A stretch of 64,000 nucleotides of DNA from Deroplatys truncata (Eukaryota > Arthropoda > Insecta > Mantodea > Mantidae): positions 494,564,190 through 494,628,189 of the forward strand of contig CM060990.1 in the NCBI GenBank assembly GCA_030765065.1, given 5' to 3'. Shown piece after piece: positions 1-10,831 of the stretch (the first letter of the stretch is position 1; every line of letters begins with the position of its first letter). The translations under genes and the position numbers were made by a program. The notes under the pieces were generated by a model, which saw only the letters and a program-made list of their open reading frames with translations, was not told where the DNA came from and searched no databases.

Positions 1-145
1 CGCAAAGGGAAAAAGGTGAGCCATAAAGGGAAAAAGGTGACCTGCAACGGGAAAAAGGTGACCAGCAAAGGAAAAAAGGCGTCCCACAAAGGAAAAAGGG
101 TAGGGAAAAGGTGACCCTCTCACGGGAAAAGATAACCCACTCACA
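1..145 (-). repeat. 21-bp GGTGACC array, left arm of element A
   Basis: Tandem copies of a 21-bp unit whose minus-strand form is GGGTCACCTTTTTCCCTTTG with variants. It continues beyond the left window edge. It is the mirror of the array at 16190-16400. Because 21 is a multiple of three the unit can stay open in several frames, so apparent proteins here are artefacts. Confidence 0.85.
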
Positions 146-1490
146 CTAACAGGTAAGTAATTCAGCTAGTATCACAGGAGGCTAGATTCCAGAGACTAAC
201 TGCATCATAACTATGCATGATTTCACAGGTAATTCAGCTAGTATCGTGGGCATTTAAGCTAATTCAGCTAGTATCACAGGAGGCTAACTGCATCATAGCT
301 ATGCATGATTTCAGAGGTAATTCAGCTAGTATCGTAGGTATTTAGGCTAATTCAGCTAGTATCACAGGAGGTTACATTCCAGGATTGGGTATAGCATAGT
401 TTCATATTTCACAGGTAATTCAGAGGGTATCGTAGGTATTTAGGATAATTCAAGTAACATAGTAGTTTAGAGTAATTAAGCAAGCATTACAGGAGGGTAG
501 GTTCCAGGGGTTGGTTATAACGTAGTTTCGTATTTTACAGATAGTTCAGGTAATATCGTAAGTATTTGGGTAATCAGCATAGTTTCACAGATGCTCGTGA
601 TAATTTCGATCAGAGATTTGTATCACAGCTATTTAAGGTAAATGCAGGTGATTCAGGTTGAATCAATGGTATTTAGGATAATTCAAGTATAATAGGTATT
701 TAAGACAAAACAGATAGTATCACAGGTGCTCGTGCTAATTTAGAGCAGGAATTCGTATCAGAGCTAGTTAAGGTAATTTCACATGATTCGGGTAGTATCA
801 CAGGTATTTAAGTCATTTTCACAGGCAATTCAGCTAGTATCGTGAGCATTTAAGCTAATTCAGCTAGTATCACAGGAGGCTAACTGCATCATAGCTATGC
901 ATGATTTCACAGGTAATTCACCTAGTATCGTAGGTATTTAGGCTAATTCAGCTAGTATCACAAGAGGATAGATTCTAGGGTTGGGTATAGCTTAGTGTCG
1001 TATTTCACAGGTAATTCAGAGAGTATCGTAGGTAGTCAGGTTAATTCAAGTATCACAGGCATTTAGAGTAATTCAGCTAGCATTACAGGAGAGTAGGTTC
1101 CAGGGGTCAGTTATAACATAGCTTCGTATTTCACATATAGTCCAGGTAATATCGTAAGTATTTGAGGTAATCGACATAGCTTCACAGATATTATCGATAA
1201 TTTCGATCAGAGATTTGTATCACAGCTATTTAAGTCAAATGCAGGTGATTCAGGTTGTATCAACGGTATTTGTGTCATTTTAACAGGTAATTCATCTAGT
1301 ATCATTGGTATTTAAGACGAACCAGATAGTATCACAGGTGCTCGTGCTAAATTAGAACAGGAATTCGTATCAGAGCTAGTTAAGGTAATTTCACATGATT
1401 CGGGTAGTATCACAGGTATTTAAGTCATTTTAACAGGTAATTCAACTAGTATCACAGGTACTCATGGTAATATAGAGAGTAATTAGATTA
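146..1490 (-). repeat. GATAC/GTATC degenerate satellite, left arm of element A
   Basis: About 1.3 kb of degenerate tandem units of roughly 30-42 bp, each built around GTATC(A) and a following AATTCAGCTAGTATC-type core on this strand. On the coding-like strand the core reads GATACTAGCTGAATTACCT. Several units are grouped in larger blocks that recur (for example the block with TGCATGATTTCACAGG). It mirrors 14835-16175. No reading frame of note. Confidence 0.85.
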
Positions 1491-1870
1491 TAAACATTTC
1501 TCATCCAACGTTACAACAATTTATATACTTTTTTCTAAATCTTACAAACGTATTATATGTTAAACAGTTATTGTACGATGCGGAGAGGGATAAACTGCAT
1601 ATTGGTTCACAAATTGAAAAGTTTTGCGTTAACATACCTTTATTTTAGTTCGTTGTAGGTGTCTCTCCCCTTTTATCTAGGCTTGAGACTAGTACTAGGA
1701 TTGCTCCTAAAGGCAGGGTTACCACCTTCCCTTCCATCTTCTTCTTTCTTCATCAGGCGTCTGCTAGTTGCATACACAGCACACGGATAAACTTAATTTT
1801 TTAAGATTGTAGACTCACGAGAAAATCTTTATCTTTAACTTACATTCTTTTAAGCACTGTTTGTAATGGC
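1491..1870 (-). other. Conserved polymerase 3' flank, element A left arm
   Basis: A non-repetitive block of about 380 bp shared by every polymerase arm in this window (also 14461-14835, 26773-27150, 33716-34081 and 42855-43240). It lies between the polymerase stop and the satellite and contains an A/T-rich stretch and a TATATAAATTG-like segment on the gene strand. It also contains the 30-codon reading frame annotated separately. It may hold the polymerase 3' UTR; no canonical AATAAA position is claimed. Confidence 0.6.
1645..1737 (-). CDS. Possible 30-aa hydrophobic peptide downstream of polymerase (element A left)
   Basis: A short reading frame starting MEGKVVTLPLGAILVLVSSL, with a hydrophobic stretch at residues 7-20 long enough for a short membrane segment, followed by a polar tail. 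The same 20-residue core, apart from a V/L change at position 6, is readable at the same place in element A right (14594-14689) and element B (26913-27041), with different tails. In both arms of element C the ATG is ATC. It sits 134 bp past the polymerase stop. It could be a real micro-ORF or an accidental frame inside a conserved noncoding flank. I recognise no family. Confidence 0.2.
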   Translation of the reverse strand: MEGKVVTLPLGAILVLVSSLDKRGETPTTN

Positions 1871-4800
1871 CTAATGTCCATACGCATAGGTAGTTATTCC
1901 ATCTTCGGCAATAACTCTTTTATCATCAAAGGGATTCAATGTAATTTTATTCACTTATACTGTGGTAACAGCATGCTTTTGTGACAGGAGTAGATTCATG
2001 GGAGTTCTGATGATTTCACAGGTTTTAAGACAGTCTGTATAGCGGTCAAATGTAATGTACTGCTTAATAGCGCTACGTTTTATACCTTTAATCTTTTTTA
2101 TCATTGAGCCATGAATATCTAAGGCATACATCTTAGGACGTAGTCCAACAAAGGGTAGGATGATTTTGCTATTAGCCTCATCTTTAAATTTTCCCAATAC
2201 CTTCTTGTTCTGAGTAGACTGGCATATATGATTGACAGCGTAATCAGCTGTATCGAGATGCTCAAGAAAACGTAGCTTGTCCTGGTACACATCTTCAATT
2301 GTAACACGATGAATGAATGAATCAGTGTCCATATACATAAGCTTCAGTTTTTCAGCTCCATAATAAGGCAACAACACGTCGTAATGATAGTGATAGATTA
2401 ATGTCTTGGAGATGTCCAACACACTCATTCCAATGTATATGCGCTTGTTGAACACAATCTGACGAGAGGCCACATGTACAGCAGCTAGATTAGCAGCATA
2501 TATCGTCCTGTCGATAAACGTAGGCTTAGCGATCAGCTTCTCTAGAGTTTTTTCATTGGTCACCAGTCGTATGTCCATACGGTTACGCAGGTTCTCCATA
2601 GTTTCTCCACACATGGCGTTGTTAAAAAGCTTGTAGAGATCCTTCTCGAAATCATTTGCAGCTTGTTGTCGTAGCCTGTTGTTAAATTCCACATAAGGTT
2701 TCAACCACCGAGACTGTTGGAATTGTAGCACACAATGGATTTTTGTTAGTCGTAGTCCATGACTAAGAGCTTGCTTCAAAGCCATGTAATGTACTACATA
2801 CTTCTTTCGAGGTCCAAGATGAGGTATCAGTTTCTTTTTAGATGCTTCCAATGGTTTCATACACTCTGGCAGGAAAGGTAGATCGTTGTGTAGATCGTGA
2901 AGTTCTGCAAGATATTCGATATCGACTTCTAATATGTACCCATGAGGATCATCTTCTTGTAGTGTTTCTAAGTTGATTTCTTCAGGTGACACCCACTGAA
3001 ATCCACCAAAAGGAAGGGCGTGACACATTGCCCACCCATATTGGTTATTAGCGTCCTCGTATGTGATAAATTGGGTTGGTCTCGACGGATCAACCTTCTC
3101 CATATAAGTGTTATTAGCCTCTGCATACCGATGAGAAACTTGGCATAAACCTCCTCTTATACCTGATTCCACCATGAGTAGTTGATCATAATCTTGTAAC
3201 AGCTCTAATTTAATTCCAGTATACAGTAACATAGCGTCCCATGTAAGACCTGGAGAGGTAAAATAATGGGCCGGATCGACTTTATGTGTTTTGAGGGTTT
3301 GCTCTCTGAACGTCTCAAAGACGTCAGCTAGAAGAAGTACATCCGAAGTTAAGTAGAGATCGCTGTGCTCTCCCAGGTTTCTCACATTAAACAGCTCCCA
3401 TACATTTCTAGCATGATCGTAGTCAGTATCAGTAATTTCTTCTTCATTTAATCTATTGTAGAAGGAGTCCTTAGGAGGCAAGCAGGTCTCGTTCAGGGCA
3501 TCCCATGACGTAACAAAATCATACGGAAATACGCCCTTACGTGTCATCAAATTCAATTTGTCTTCTCCGAAGTACTTTAGTGTTTCTGGATATGAGGTTA
3601 GATTTTTTAACAACTTATCCAAGCTAGTACTGAGGAATCGGAAGCTATCCACAAATCGAAGCTTTATATCTCCTACATACATGATGAATGAGATATAGCT
3701 TTCTTCAGAGTTAGGAATTACCTCCACACGTTCACTTGTGCACCCCAACTTCTTTACAATGAAATGCGAGTCATATCCGCTAAGGTTATGCATGAAGACT
3801 GGGATATACTTAGGTGTTTTGCAGGCTAAATTACATTCATTATGAAGACTTCCACGATATTCACCGCTGATGTATTCATGGTCGCGTACTTTAGAGTTCT
3901 CTTCTGTAAAGGGGTTTCCACACAAGTAGCATGTCGTAGAAGACTCAAAATCCTTTTGCTGTTGATCCGTAAGTTTCAGAGGCTTAGCAGATTTGTATAC
4001 GTCATCAATAATTTTTGCAAGAGATGTCAGGTACAGCATAAACGTCTGAGCAGCATCAGCACCACGATATACATAGGGTTGCTTAGGAAGACCAATTTCG
4101 AGATGTTCAACACTGGATGTAGGCTTCACGTAAATACAGAAGCTCATTGGTATGTGCTCTTGATAAGGGGTTGTATAGGAAGTTTCAGGATTGGGTATAC
4201 ACGTGTGGCATGGAGTGAGAATACTCTCAAAATCAGCATACATGACATAAGGTAGTTTCAGCATCCTCTCAACTTTTTTAAACTGTACAATTGATTTCTC
4301 CTTGGTAGGCATAACTACCCTTGCAACACCATGTTGATTACAGGTAGCTGCATGTTCTTGTAGTTTTTCCAGTCCACTTCGTCCATATCGATTATCAAAA
4401 TGTGTAAAACAGCGCTTGCAGGTATAAACACGTTCATTACATTTAGTTTTCTGGTGTCGACCGAGCTTCTCAAAATTCTTTATATACACGTAGTGATGTT
4501 TTCCAATGCTGTCATTCAATAGTAGCAGGTCGCGAGGTTCAGGTAGTTAAATATCAGCAAACTTTATCGGATACACTTCATGCTTCTCATCCAGCCCGAA
4601 AACGTTAATAGACATATTGTTAAATTTCTCAAATTTAGGTATTTGAGAAAGTGGAGTAGGGTAAGAAACACAGCTGAAGTCGTACTTATCTTGAAGTTGT
4701 TTGTATATGCTCTCACGTTGCGCAACCTTCTCAACGAATTTAGCTAATATAGAGTACATGAAACATTTCTCGTCGGTAAAGTTCTGAATGTTTATACACG

Positions 4801-5500
4801 CTTCTTTAGCTCCGACAGATGACGGTAATGGTATGTAGCTACTTCCTCGTAACGGGTTGTACTTGTTGATATGAAGTCGAACTCCTTCCACAGCAAGCAA
4901 AGCCCAGCTGCTACCCCTAAGCCGAGACTCTCCATTTCAGTCACCAATTTCTTGAATTTCACTTCCATCGTTGACTCCAGATCAGTTTCCAGGAAAACAG
5001 CTTGATTCCGTGTTTTAAATGTTTTGTCACAGGTTTCTCCAATACTGTTCACAAATCGACACTCAACCAGCAGATTAATTTAACACTCTTATGAATACCA
5101 AGCTCTTTATGCACAGCCTGGATTATGCGTTGTTTTGCTTCATGCAGATACATATTTAGGTCCTTAGCTGATTCGCATCGTATAAAATACGATTTCAATC
5201 GTCCTTCGAATGAAGTTTCGTATTCTTTCATATCACAGTCCTCCATTGTTGACAGTAACTGATGTTTAGTTTTCTCCAATCTTCTTTTCTTCTGAGGGCT
5301 GCTTATTTCACATATATCTTCGTGTCGCTGCCCCTTATAACCACCTTTGAAGGTTACATTACAATGTTTACAATGAAGAGCTTCTTGCAGCTCATCTCGT
5401 GTCTTCTCTTGTGATAACCTCGGAGGAACTTCTTCCCACATTTTCCGCATGCATATCCAGTAGCGCTTGGAATAATATCCTTATACGCTGAGTTATTCAT
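1871..5500 (-). pseudogene. polB: Protein-primed-type B-family DNA polymerase, element A left copy (broken)
   Basis: Reads leftward from an ATG at 5500. The family copies its element by DNA synthesis, probably protein-primed, in the nucleus. N-terminal part: two CCHC/C2H2-like zinc knuckles and a basic KKRRLE stretch. C-terminal half is uninterrupted from 4519 to 1955 (854 codons) and holds, in order, a CKRC-type finger, the exonuclease I motif YADFES, an endonuclease VII/HNH-like segment (CYLCG...RDHEYISG), exonuclease II (NLSGYDSHF), exonuclease III (YLTSDVLLLADVF), polymerase motif A (EDANNQYG), motif B (LFNNAMCG) and motif C (YMDTDSF). Breaks: frame changes near 5450, 5055 and 4900, a TAA at about 4549, and a CAA-to-TAA stop at 1955-1957 that removes about the last 30 residues. 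All catalytic motifs survive, so decay is recent. Divergent partner is at 10832-14460. Confidence 0.9.
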
Positions 5501-5639
5501 CTTTATTCTTGATGTAATAACGTATTAATCACTGATCAATGAAATGTAGACATCTTCACGTTGATACCACTTTAGAAAGCTGATTATTCTTGGAGAGAAC
5601 ACGATGTTAACACCTCAAGACTAATTAGCACAATGAAGT

Positions 5640-5670
5640 CCAATGCCCTAGATCACCATATTTATAGAGG
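5640..5670 (-). promoter_or_regulatory. TATA promoter of element A left polymerase
   Basis: On the minus strand CTATAAATATGG lies at about 5656-5667, some 160 bases before the polymerase ATG at 5500. The same box and leader occur before the right copy (10665) and before the left copy of element C (about 37892), so it is conserved with the gene. The transcription start is inferred, not seen. Confidence 0.55.
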
Positions 5671-5890
5671 GAGCACGAACCTTTTAGATCAATCATAACC
5701 TCGTTCCATAACCAGCTGTATATGATCGCTCAACGTGTATTAACCCCCCAGCCATATAACCTCAAGTCTAGAGACAGGATGTTTATGACGTCACACCCAG
5801 AGACAGGATGTCTGGCAGCATCAAACACGTTTAAACTCGTCTCATAATCACCTGCTTATGCTGTCACACCAGCAAGAGAAGTATTCCCAC
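5671..5890. other. Promoter-upstream block of element A left arm
   Basis: Single-copy sequence shared with the other arms, including two tandem-like boxes of ACAGGATGT with TGACGTCA (a CRE-like octamer palindrome) around 5775-5815. No reading frame. It could hold upstream regulatory sites of the polymerase promoter. Confidence 0.35.
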
Positions 5891-6410
5891 ACGCTCATTT
5901 AGACATATATTTCAAATTCAAGCCTACCACCACTACCACCACCATCACCACCTATTGTACCAAGGTTAATTCAAGCTGTATTATCACAATACTTAAAAGT
6001 AAAAGCTTAAAAGGAAACCTAGAAGATTTTCCCCCTTATTTACTTAATTATTTCATGTTTTCATTCCCTTTTCAATTCTTCCTTTCCATCTTCCCACAGA
6101 AAGACCATTACATTTCACTACAATCACGAGAAAAGCAAACGCTCATTCAGGCACATATTTCAAATTCAAAGCCTACCACCACCACCACAACTACCACCAC
6201 CACCACCACCACCACCATCACCTATTGTACCAAGGTTAATTCCAGCTATATTATCACAATTCTTAAAGTAAAAGCTTAAAAGGTAACGTAGAAGATATTC
6301 CCCCTTATTTACTTAATTATTTCATGTTTTTGTTCCCTTTTCAATTCTTCCTTTCCATCTTCTCACAGAAAGACCATTACATTTCACTACAATCATGAGA
6401 AAAGCAATTT
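5891..6410. repeat. 248-bp tandem duplication containing CCA microsatellite
   Basis: Two copies in direct order, starting at 5891 and 6139 with ACGCTCATT, each containing a (CCA)n tract (5928-5952 and 6174-6218) and ending in the CATTTCACTACAATCA segment. The mirror region in the right arm (about 10190-10440) has one copy only, so the duplication arose after, or escaped, arm homogenisation. The threonine-run frame at 6055-6279 is a by-product of the microsatellite. Confidence 0.85.
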
Positions 6411-7942
6411 TTCCAGAGTTACACAGATTCTAAGGTTCTAAATCGAACCCGGTAATACTTTTAATAAATGTATTTTAGCTCCCCAATATCAGCATCTACC
6501 ATTTAATCTTTACTCGAACCTGATATGATCCATAAGCTTGAAGATATATGAAATCACCCCTTCGGGATTCGATCTGAGTACTTTAAAGTAATATTTGTCA
6601 TGATAACGATATTTAAGGACTAGATACTCTGTTTACGTTTACCTTGACATGTCTATCTAAATTAAATTACGAGTTATTACATTTTTGCAAGTAAATTTCA
6701 TTGAATCGGTATTCGAACCCAGAATACCAGAAACAAAATAATTTATAATATTAGTCTGACATGTTAAACAAAGCTGTATGCAGTTACATCATCGATCTAA
6801 GTGATATATTCTAATGTACAGAGGAAAATTAAGGAGGTCATTAAAAGATGGGGAATCGAACCAAGCACAACTGATTAACAATTATATACAGCATTAATCA
6901 CCCAGTACAGAGCTTATCAATCATGCTTTGGTGCACTCCTCTACTTCACTTAATTCCCGAGATAATGAAAATTTAAAAATTAAGGATCGAACCCAGGACG
7001 TCAGGTATCTAGTTACACATCTACAAGATTATACCTAATAACATAAACGCTATAAAGTTTATTTGGCGTCTTTATCTTAAGTCGTTTAGCAGTTATTAAA
7101 TTTATAATAAATTCCATTGAATCAGTATTCGAACCCAGAACACCAAGAACAAAATAATTTATAATATGAGTTTGCTATGTTAAGCAAAGGTGTATGCAGT
7201 TACAGCATCAAACTAAGTGATATATTCTAGTGTACAGAGCAAAATTAAGGAAGTCATTAAAAGATGGGGAATCGAACTAAGCACAACTGATTAGAAATTA
7301 TATTCAGCATTAATTATCCATCATAAGGGCTCTCAATTATGCTTTAGTCCACTCCTCTACCTTGCATAGTTCCCGAGATAATAAAGATTTAAAAATTAAG
7401 GATCGAACCCAGGACGTCAGGTATCTACTTACACAATCACAAGAAACTACCTAATAACATAAATGCAATAAAGTTTATTTGACCTCTTTATCTTAATTAG
7501 TTTAGGAGTTATTAAATTTATAATTAAATTACATTTTATCGGTATTCGAACCCAGAAAACCAGAAGCAAAATTATTTACAATATTAGTTTGGTATGTTAA
7601 AAAGAGCTGTATACAGTTACAGCATCAATCTAAGTGATATATTCTAGTGTACAGAGAAAAATTAACGAAGTCATTAAAAAATCGGGATTCGAACTAGGGA
7701 TAACTGATTGAAAATTATATACAGTATTAATTACACATTATAACAGCTATCAAACATGCTTTGGTCCATTCCTCTACCTTTCTTAGTTTCCGAGATAATG
7801 GCGATTTAAAATTAAGGATCGAACCCAGGACACCAGGTACCCAAATATGCCTTCATAAGAAACTACTTAATGACATTAATGTAAGAAAGATTATTTGGCG
7901 TCTTTATCTTAATTAGTTTAGGATTTATTAGAAGATGAATTT
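6411..7942 (-). repeat. Element A left-arm array of tRNA B-box-like motifs, 140/416-bp periodicity
   Basis: Inverted copy of 8652-10160. On this strand the motif appears as TTCGAACCC or ATCGAACCC about every 140 bp (near 6710, 6852, 6985, 7130, 7270, 7401, 7543, 7687 and 7820). Three flavours alternate, giving a higher-order unit of about 416 bp. Each unit also contains ACTCCTCTACC, the complement of an A-box-like GGTAGAGGAGT. No complete tRNA cloverleaf could be drawn: stems flanking the T-loop-like motif do not pair. Confidence 0.8.
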
Positions 7943-8259
7943 TCAATTTGATGGAGGGGCACCGGAAAATCGATACCTTCATAATTGAATGCTTTGAAAA
8001 GCAGAATAATGGAGTATACTGTGGTTCTATATCCATGGTTACTCGCAGGGTATTTAGTGGCTAGCATACACCATGCAAAGCAGTAATTGTCTTTGTTCTG
8101 GATGTTTATAATTGCAGTTTTATTCCTGATTTTCTGAGGTAGTTCAATGTATGAACCTACGTGTAAAGGATCGTAGTGTGTAAAGCCCATCACTAGGCTG
8201 AGTATCTTTAACAAGGATTTCGACGATGCTCCCCCCTCAAATTTAGAAATGTTTTCCAA
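7918..8259 (-). pseudogene. Fragment of a second, divergent polymerase N-terminal region at the palindrome centre
   Basis: A 113-codon frame on the minus strand. It aligns by eye with the segment of the main polymerases just upstream of the exonuclease domain: YDPLHVGSYIELP and INIQNKDNYCFAWCMLA match YNPLRGSSYIPLP and INIQNFTDEKCFMYSILA of the large copies, followed by a shared hydrophobic/PVPLHQI stretch matching PTPLSQI. Identity is much lower than between the four large copies, so this is another lineage, not a recent copy. It occupies most of the left half of the unpaired spacer; its C-terminal end runs into the left arm border. It lacks exonuclease and polymerase motifs. It could be the scar of a larger gene lost when the palindrome formed. 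Confidence 0.65.
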
Positions 8260-8651
8260 AATATCCCCCGCAATTGAAGAGAAGATCTGATTGTGAAGAT
8301 TCTGTGTGCTGGTATTATAACATCAGGGAATCTGTCTCACTTCTCTACAAGAGTTTGTTGTCACATAGGAATCATACATGAAGATTCTGTGTGCTGGTAT
8401 TATAGGAATAAAAAGCGGATTCAGGAACAAAGGAAGATGCTGACAACTGATAAGCTTCTTTGTTCTATGCCGGCAAGCCCCGCCCATTTTAGCGGCTTTT
8501 TATTTCTACTGTTTAATCGCTTATATCTCCTGAACGAAAAGAGATAGAACAATAGGATAAAAACTAATCAATTCTTTGTAAAGCGCCGCGTCATTAGGGT
8601 ATTGCTACAAGTTGACCGGGATGCGTGAATTCGAATCCTAGGAGTGATTAC
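7943..8651. other. Unpaired central spacer of element A
   Basis: Sequence between the two arms, from the end of GGATTTATTAGAAGATGAAT on the left to its complement on the right. It holds the divergent polymerase fragment, a 25-bp direct repeat, and a segment (about 8516-8651) beginning ATCGCTTATATCTCCTGAA that also occurs in element B at about 22508-22640. In element B it lies just inside the short left terminus, so this segment marks the true element centre in both. Confidence 0.7.
8295..8404 (+). repeat. 25-bp direct repeat in the element A spacer
   Basis: The sequence beginning GAAGATTCTGTGTGCTGGTA occurs at 8295-8319 and again at 8380-8404, separated by 60 bp. It is absent from both arms. 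It may be a local duplication or the flanks of an excised piece. Confidence 0.75.
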
Positions 8652-10160
8652 AAATTCATCTTCTAATAAATCCTAAACTAATTAAGATAAAGACGCCAAA
8701 TAATCTTTCTTACATTAATGTCATTAGGTCGTTTCCTATGAAGGCATATTTGGGTACCTGGTTTCCTGGGTTCGATCCTTAATTTTAAATCGCCATTATC
8801 TCGGAAACTAAGAAAGGTAGAGGAATGGAGCAAAGCATGTTTGATAGCTGTTATAATGTGTAATTAATACTGTATATAATTTTCAATCAGTTGTCCCTAG
8901 TTCGAATCCTGATTTTTTAATGACTTCCTTAATTTTTCTCTGTACACTAGAATATATCACTTAGATTGATGCTGTAACTGTATACAGCTCTTTTTAACAT
9001 ATCAAACTAATATTGTAAATAATTTTGTTTCTGGTGTTCCGGGTTCGAATACCGATAAAATGTAATTTAATTATAAATTTAAGAACTCCTAAACTAATTA
9101 AGATAAAGAGGTCAAATCAACTTTATTGCATTTATGTTATTAGGTAGTTTCTTGTGGATGTGTAACTAGATACCTCACGTCCTGGTTTCGATCCTTAATT
9201 TTTTAATTTTTATTATCTCGGGAACTATGCAAGGTAGAGGAGTGGACTAAAGCGTAATTGATAACTCCTATGTTGTGCAATTAATGCTGTATATAATTGC
9301 CAAACAGTTGTGCTTAGTTCGATTCCCCATCTTTTAATGATTTCCTTAAATTTCCTCTGTACACTAGAATATATCACTTAGTTTGATGCTGTAACTGCAT
9401 GCACCTTTGTTTAACATAGTAAACTCATATTATAAATTATTTTGTTTTTGGTGTTCTGGGTTCGAATACTGATTCAATGGAATTTATTATAAATTTAATA
9501 ACTGCTAAACGACTTAAGATAAAGACGCCAAATAAACTTTATAGCGTTTAATTTATTAGGTAGTATCTTGTATATGTGTAACTGAATATCTGACGTCCTG
9601 GGTTCGATCCTTAATTCTTAAACTTTTATTATCTCGGGAACTAAGTGAGGTAGAGGAGTGCACCAAAGCAAGATTGATAGGTTCTGTACTGGGTGATTAA
9701 TGCTGTATATAATTGTTAGTCAGTTGTGCTTGGTTCGATTCCCCATCGTTTAATGACTTCCTTAATTTTCCTCTATACACTAGAATATATCACTTAGATC
9801 GATGATGTAACTGCATACAGCTTTGTTTAACATGTCAGACTAATATTGTAAATTATTTTGTTTCTGGTATTCTGGGTTCGAATACCGATTCAATGAAATT
9901 TACTTGCAAAAATGTAATAACTCGTAATTTAATTTAGATAGACATGTCAAGGTAAACGTAAACAGAGTATCTAGTCCTTAAATATCGTTATCATGACAAA
10001 TATTACTTTAAAGTACTCAGATCGAATCCCGAAGGGGTGTTTTCATATATCTTCAAGCTTATGGATCATATCAGGTTCGAGTAAAGATTAAATGGTAGAT
10101 GCTGATATTGGGGAGCTAAAATACATTTATTAAAAGTATTACCGGGTTCGATTTAGAACC
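8652..10160 (+). repeat. Element A right-arm array of tRNA B-box-like motifs, 140/416-bp periodicity
   Basis: B-box-like motifs (GGGTTCGATCC, AGTTCGAATCC, GGGTTCGAATA) occur near 8625, 8765, 8900, 9048, 9183, 9318, 9459, 9599, 9730, 9880 and 10019, a spacing of 131-150 bp. Flavour 1 (CCTGGGTTCGATCC) recurs at 8765/9183/9599, flavour 2 (AGTTCGATTCCCC) at 8900/9318/9730, flavour 3 (GGGTTCGAATACC) at 9048/9459/9880, so the higher-order period is about 416 bp. An A-box-like GGTAGAGGAGTGG lies about 85 bp before flavour 2. Final variants lie near 10073 and 10143. No foldable tRNA. Confidence 0.85.
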
Positions 10161-10664
10161 TTAGAATCTGTGTAACTCTGGAAAAATTGCTTTTCTCCTG
10201 ATTGTAGTGAAATGTAATGGTCTTTCTGTGAGAAGATGGAAAGGAAGAATTGAAAAGGGAATAAAAACATGAAATAATTAAGTAAATAAGGGGGAAAATC
10301 TTCTACGTTACCTTTTAAGCTATTACTTTAAGAATTGTGATAATACAGCTGGAATTAACCTTGGTACAATAGGTGATGGTGGTGGTGGTGGTGGTGGTAG
10401 TGGTGGTAGGCTTGAATTTGAAATATATGTCTGAATGAGCCTGTGGGAATACTTCTCGTGCTGGTGTGACAGCATAAGCAGGTAGTTATGAGACGAGTTT
10501 AAACGTGTTTGATGCTGCCAGACATCCTGTCTCTGGGTGTGACGTCATAAACATCCTTCTCTGGACTTGAGGTTATATGGCTGGGGGGTTAATACACGTT
10601 GAGCGATCATATACAGCTGGTTATGGAACGAGTTTATGATTGATCTAAAAGGTTTGTGCTCCCT
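10161..10664 (+). other. Promoter-upstream block of element A right arm, with GGT microsatellite
   Basis: Mirror of the left-arm block. It contains a (GGT)n tract at about 10376-10412, a TGACGTCA CRE-like palindrome near 10540, and ACATCCTGTC/ACATCCTTCT boxes. No coding frame. Conserved in all arms that keep their promoter. Confidence 0.45.
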
Positions 10665-10700
10665 CTATAAATACGGTGATCTAGGGCATTGGACTTCATT
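10665..10700 (+). promoter_or_regulatory. TATA promoter of element A right polymerase
   Basis: CTATAAATA at 10665-10673, followed 25-30 bases later by GGACTTCATTG, a plausible initiator. The polymerase ATG is at 10832, giving a leader of about 130 bases that is nearly identical between arms. Confidence 0.6.
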
Positions 10701-10831
10701 GTGCTAATTAGTCTTGAGGTGTTAACATCGTGTTCTCTCTAAGAATAATCAGCTTTGTAAAGTGGTATCAACGTGAAGAGGTCTACATTTCATTGATCAG
10801 TGATTAATACGTTATTACATCAAGAATAAAG

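Noticed and set aside
1..1490. CRISPR-like array of short repeats
   Set aside because: Repeats are degenerate, lack constant spacers, occur as inverted pairs in each element, and the surroundings are eukaryotic transposons.
3842..4255. 137-codon frame opposite the polymerase (also 12078-12461, 36097-36834, 40228-40908)
   Set aside because: Antisense shadows of the same polymerase region; they recur only because the gene is repeated.
8652..10160. tRNA genes suggested by GGTTCGAATCC motifs
   Set aside because: Stems on both sides of the T-loop-like motif do not pair, and no acceptor or anticodon arms can be drawn.
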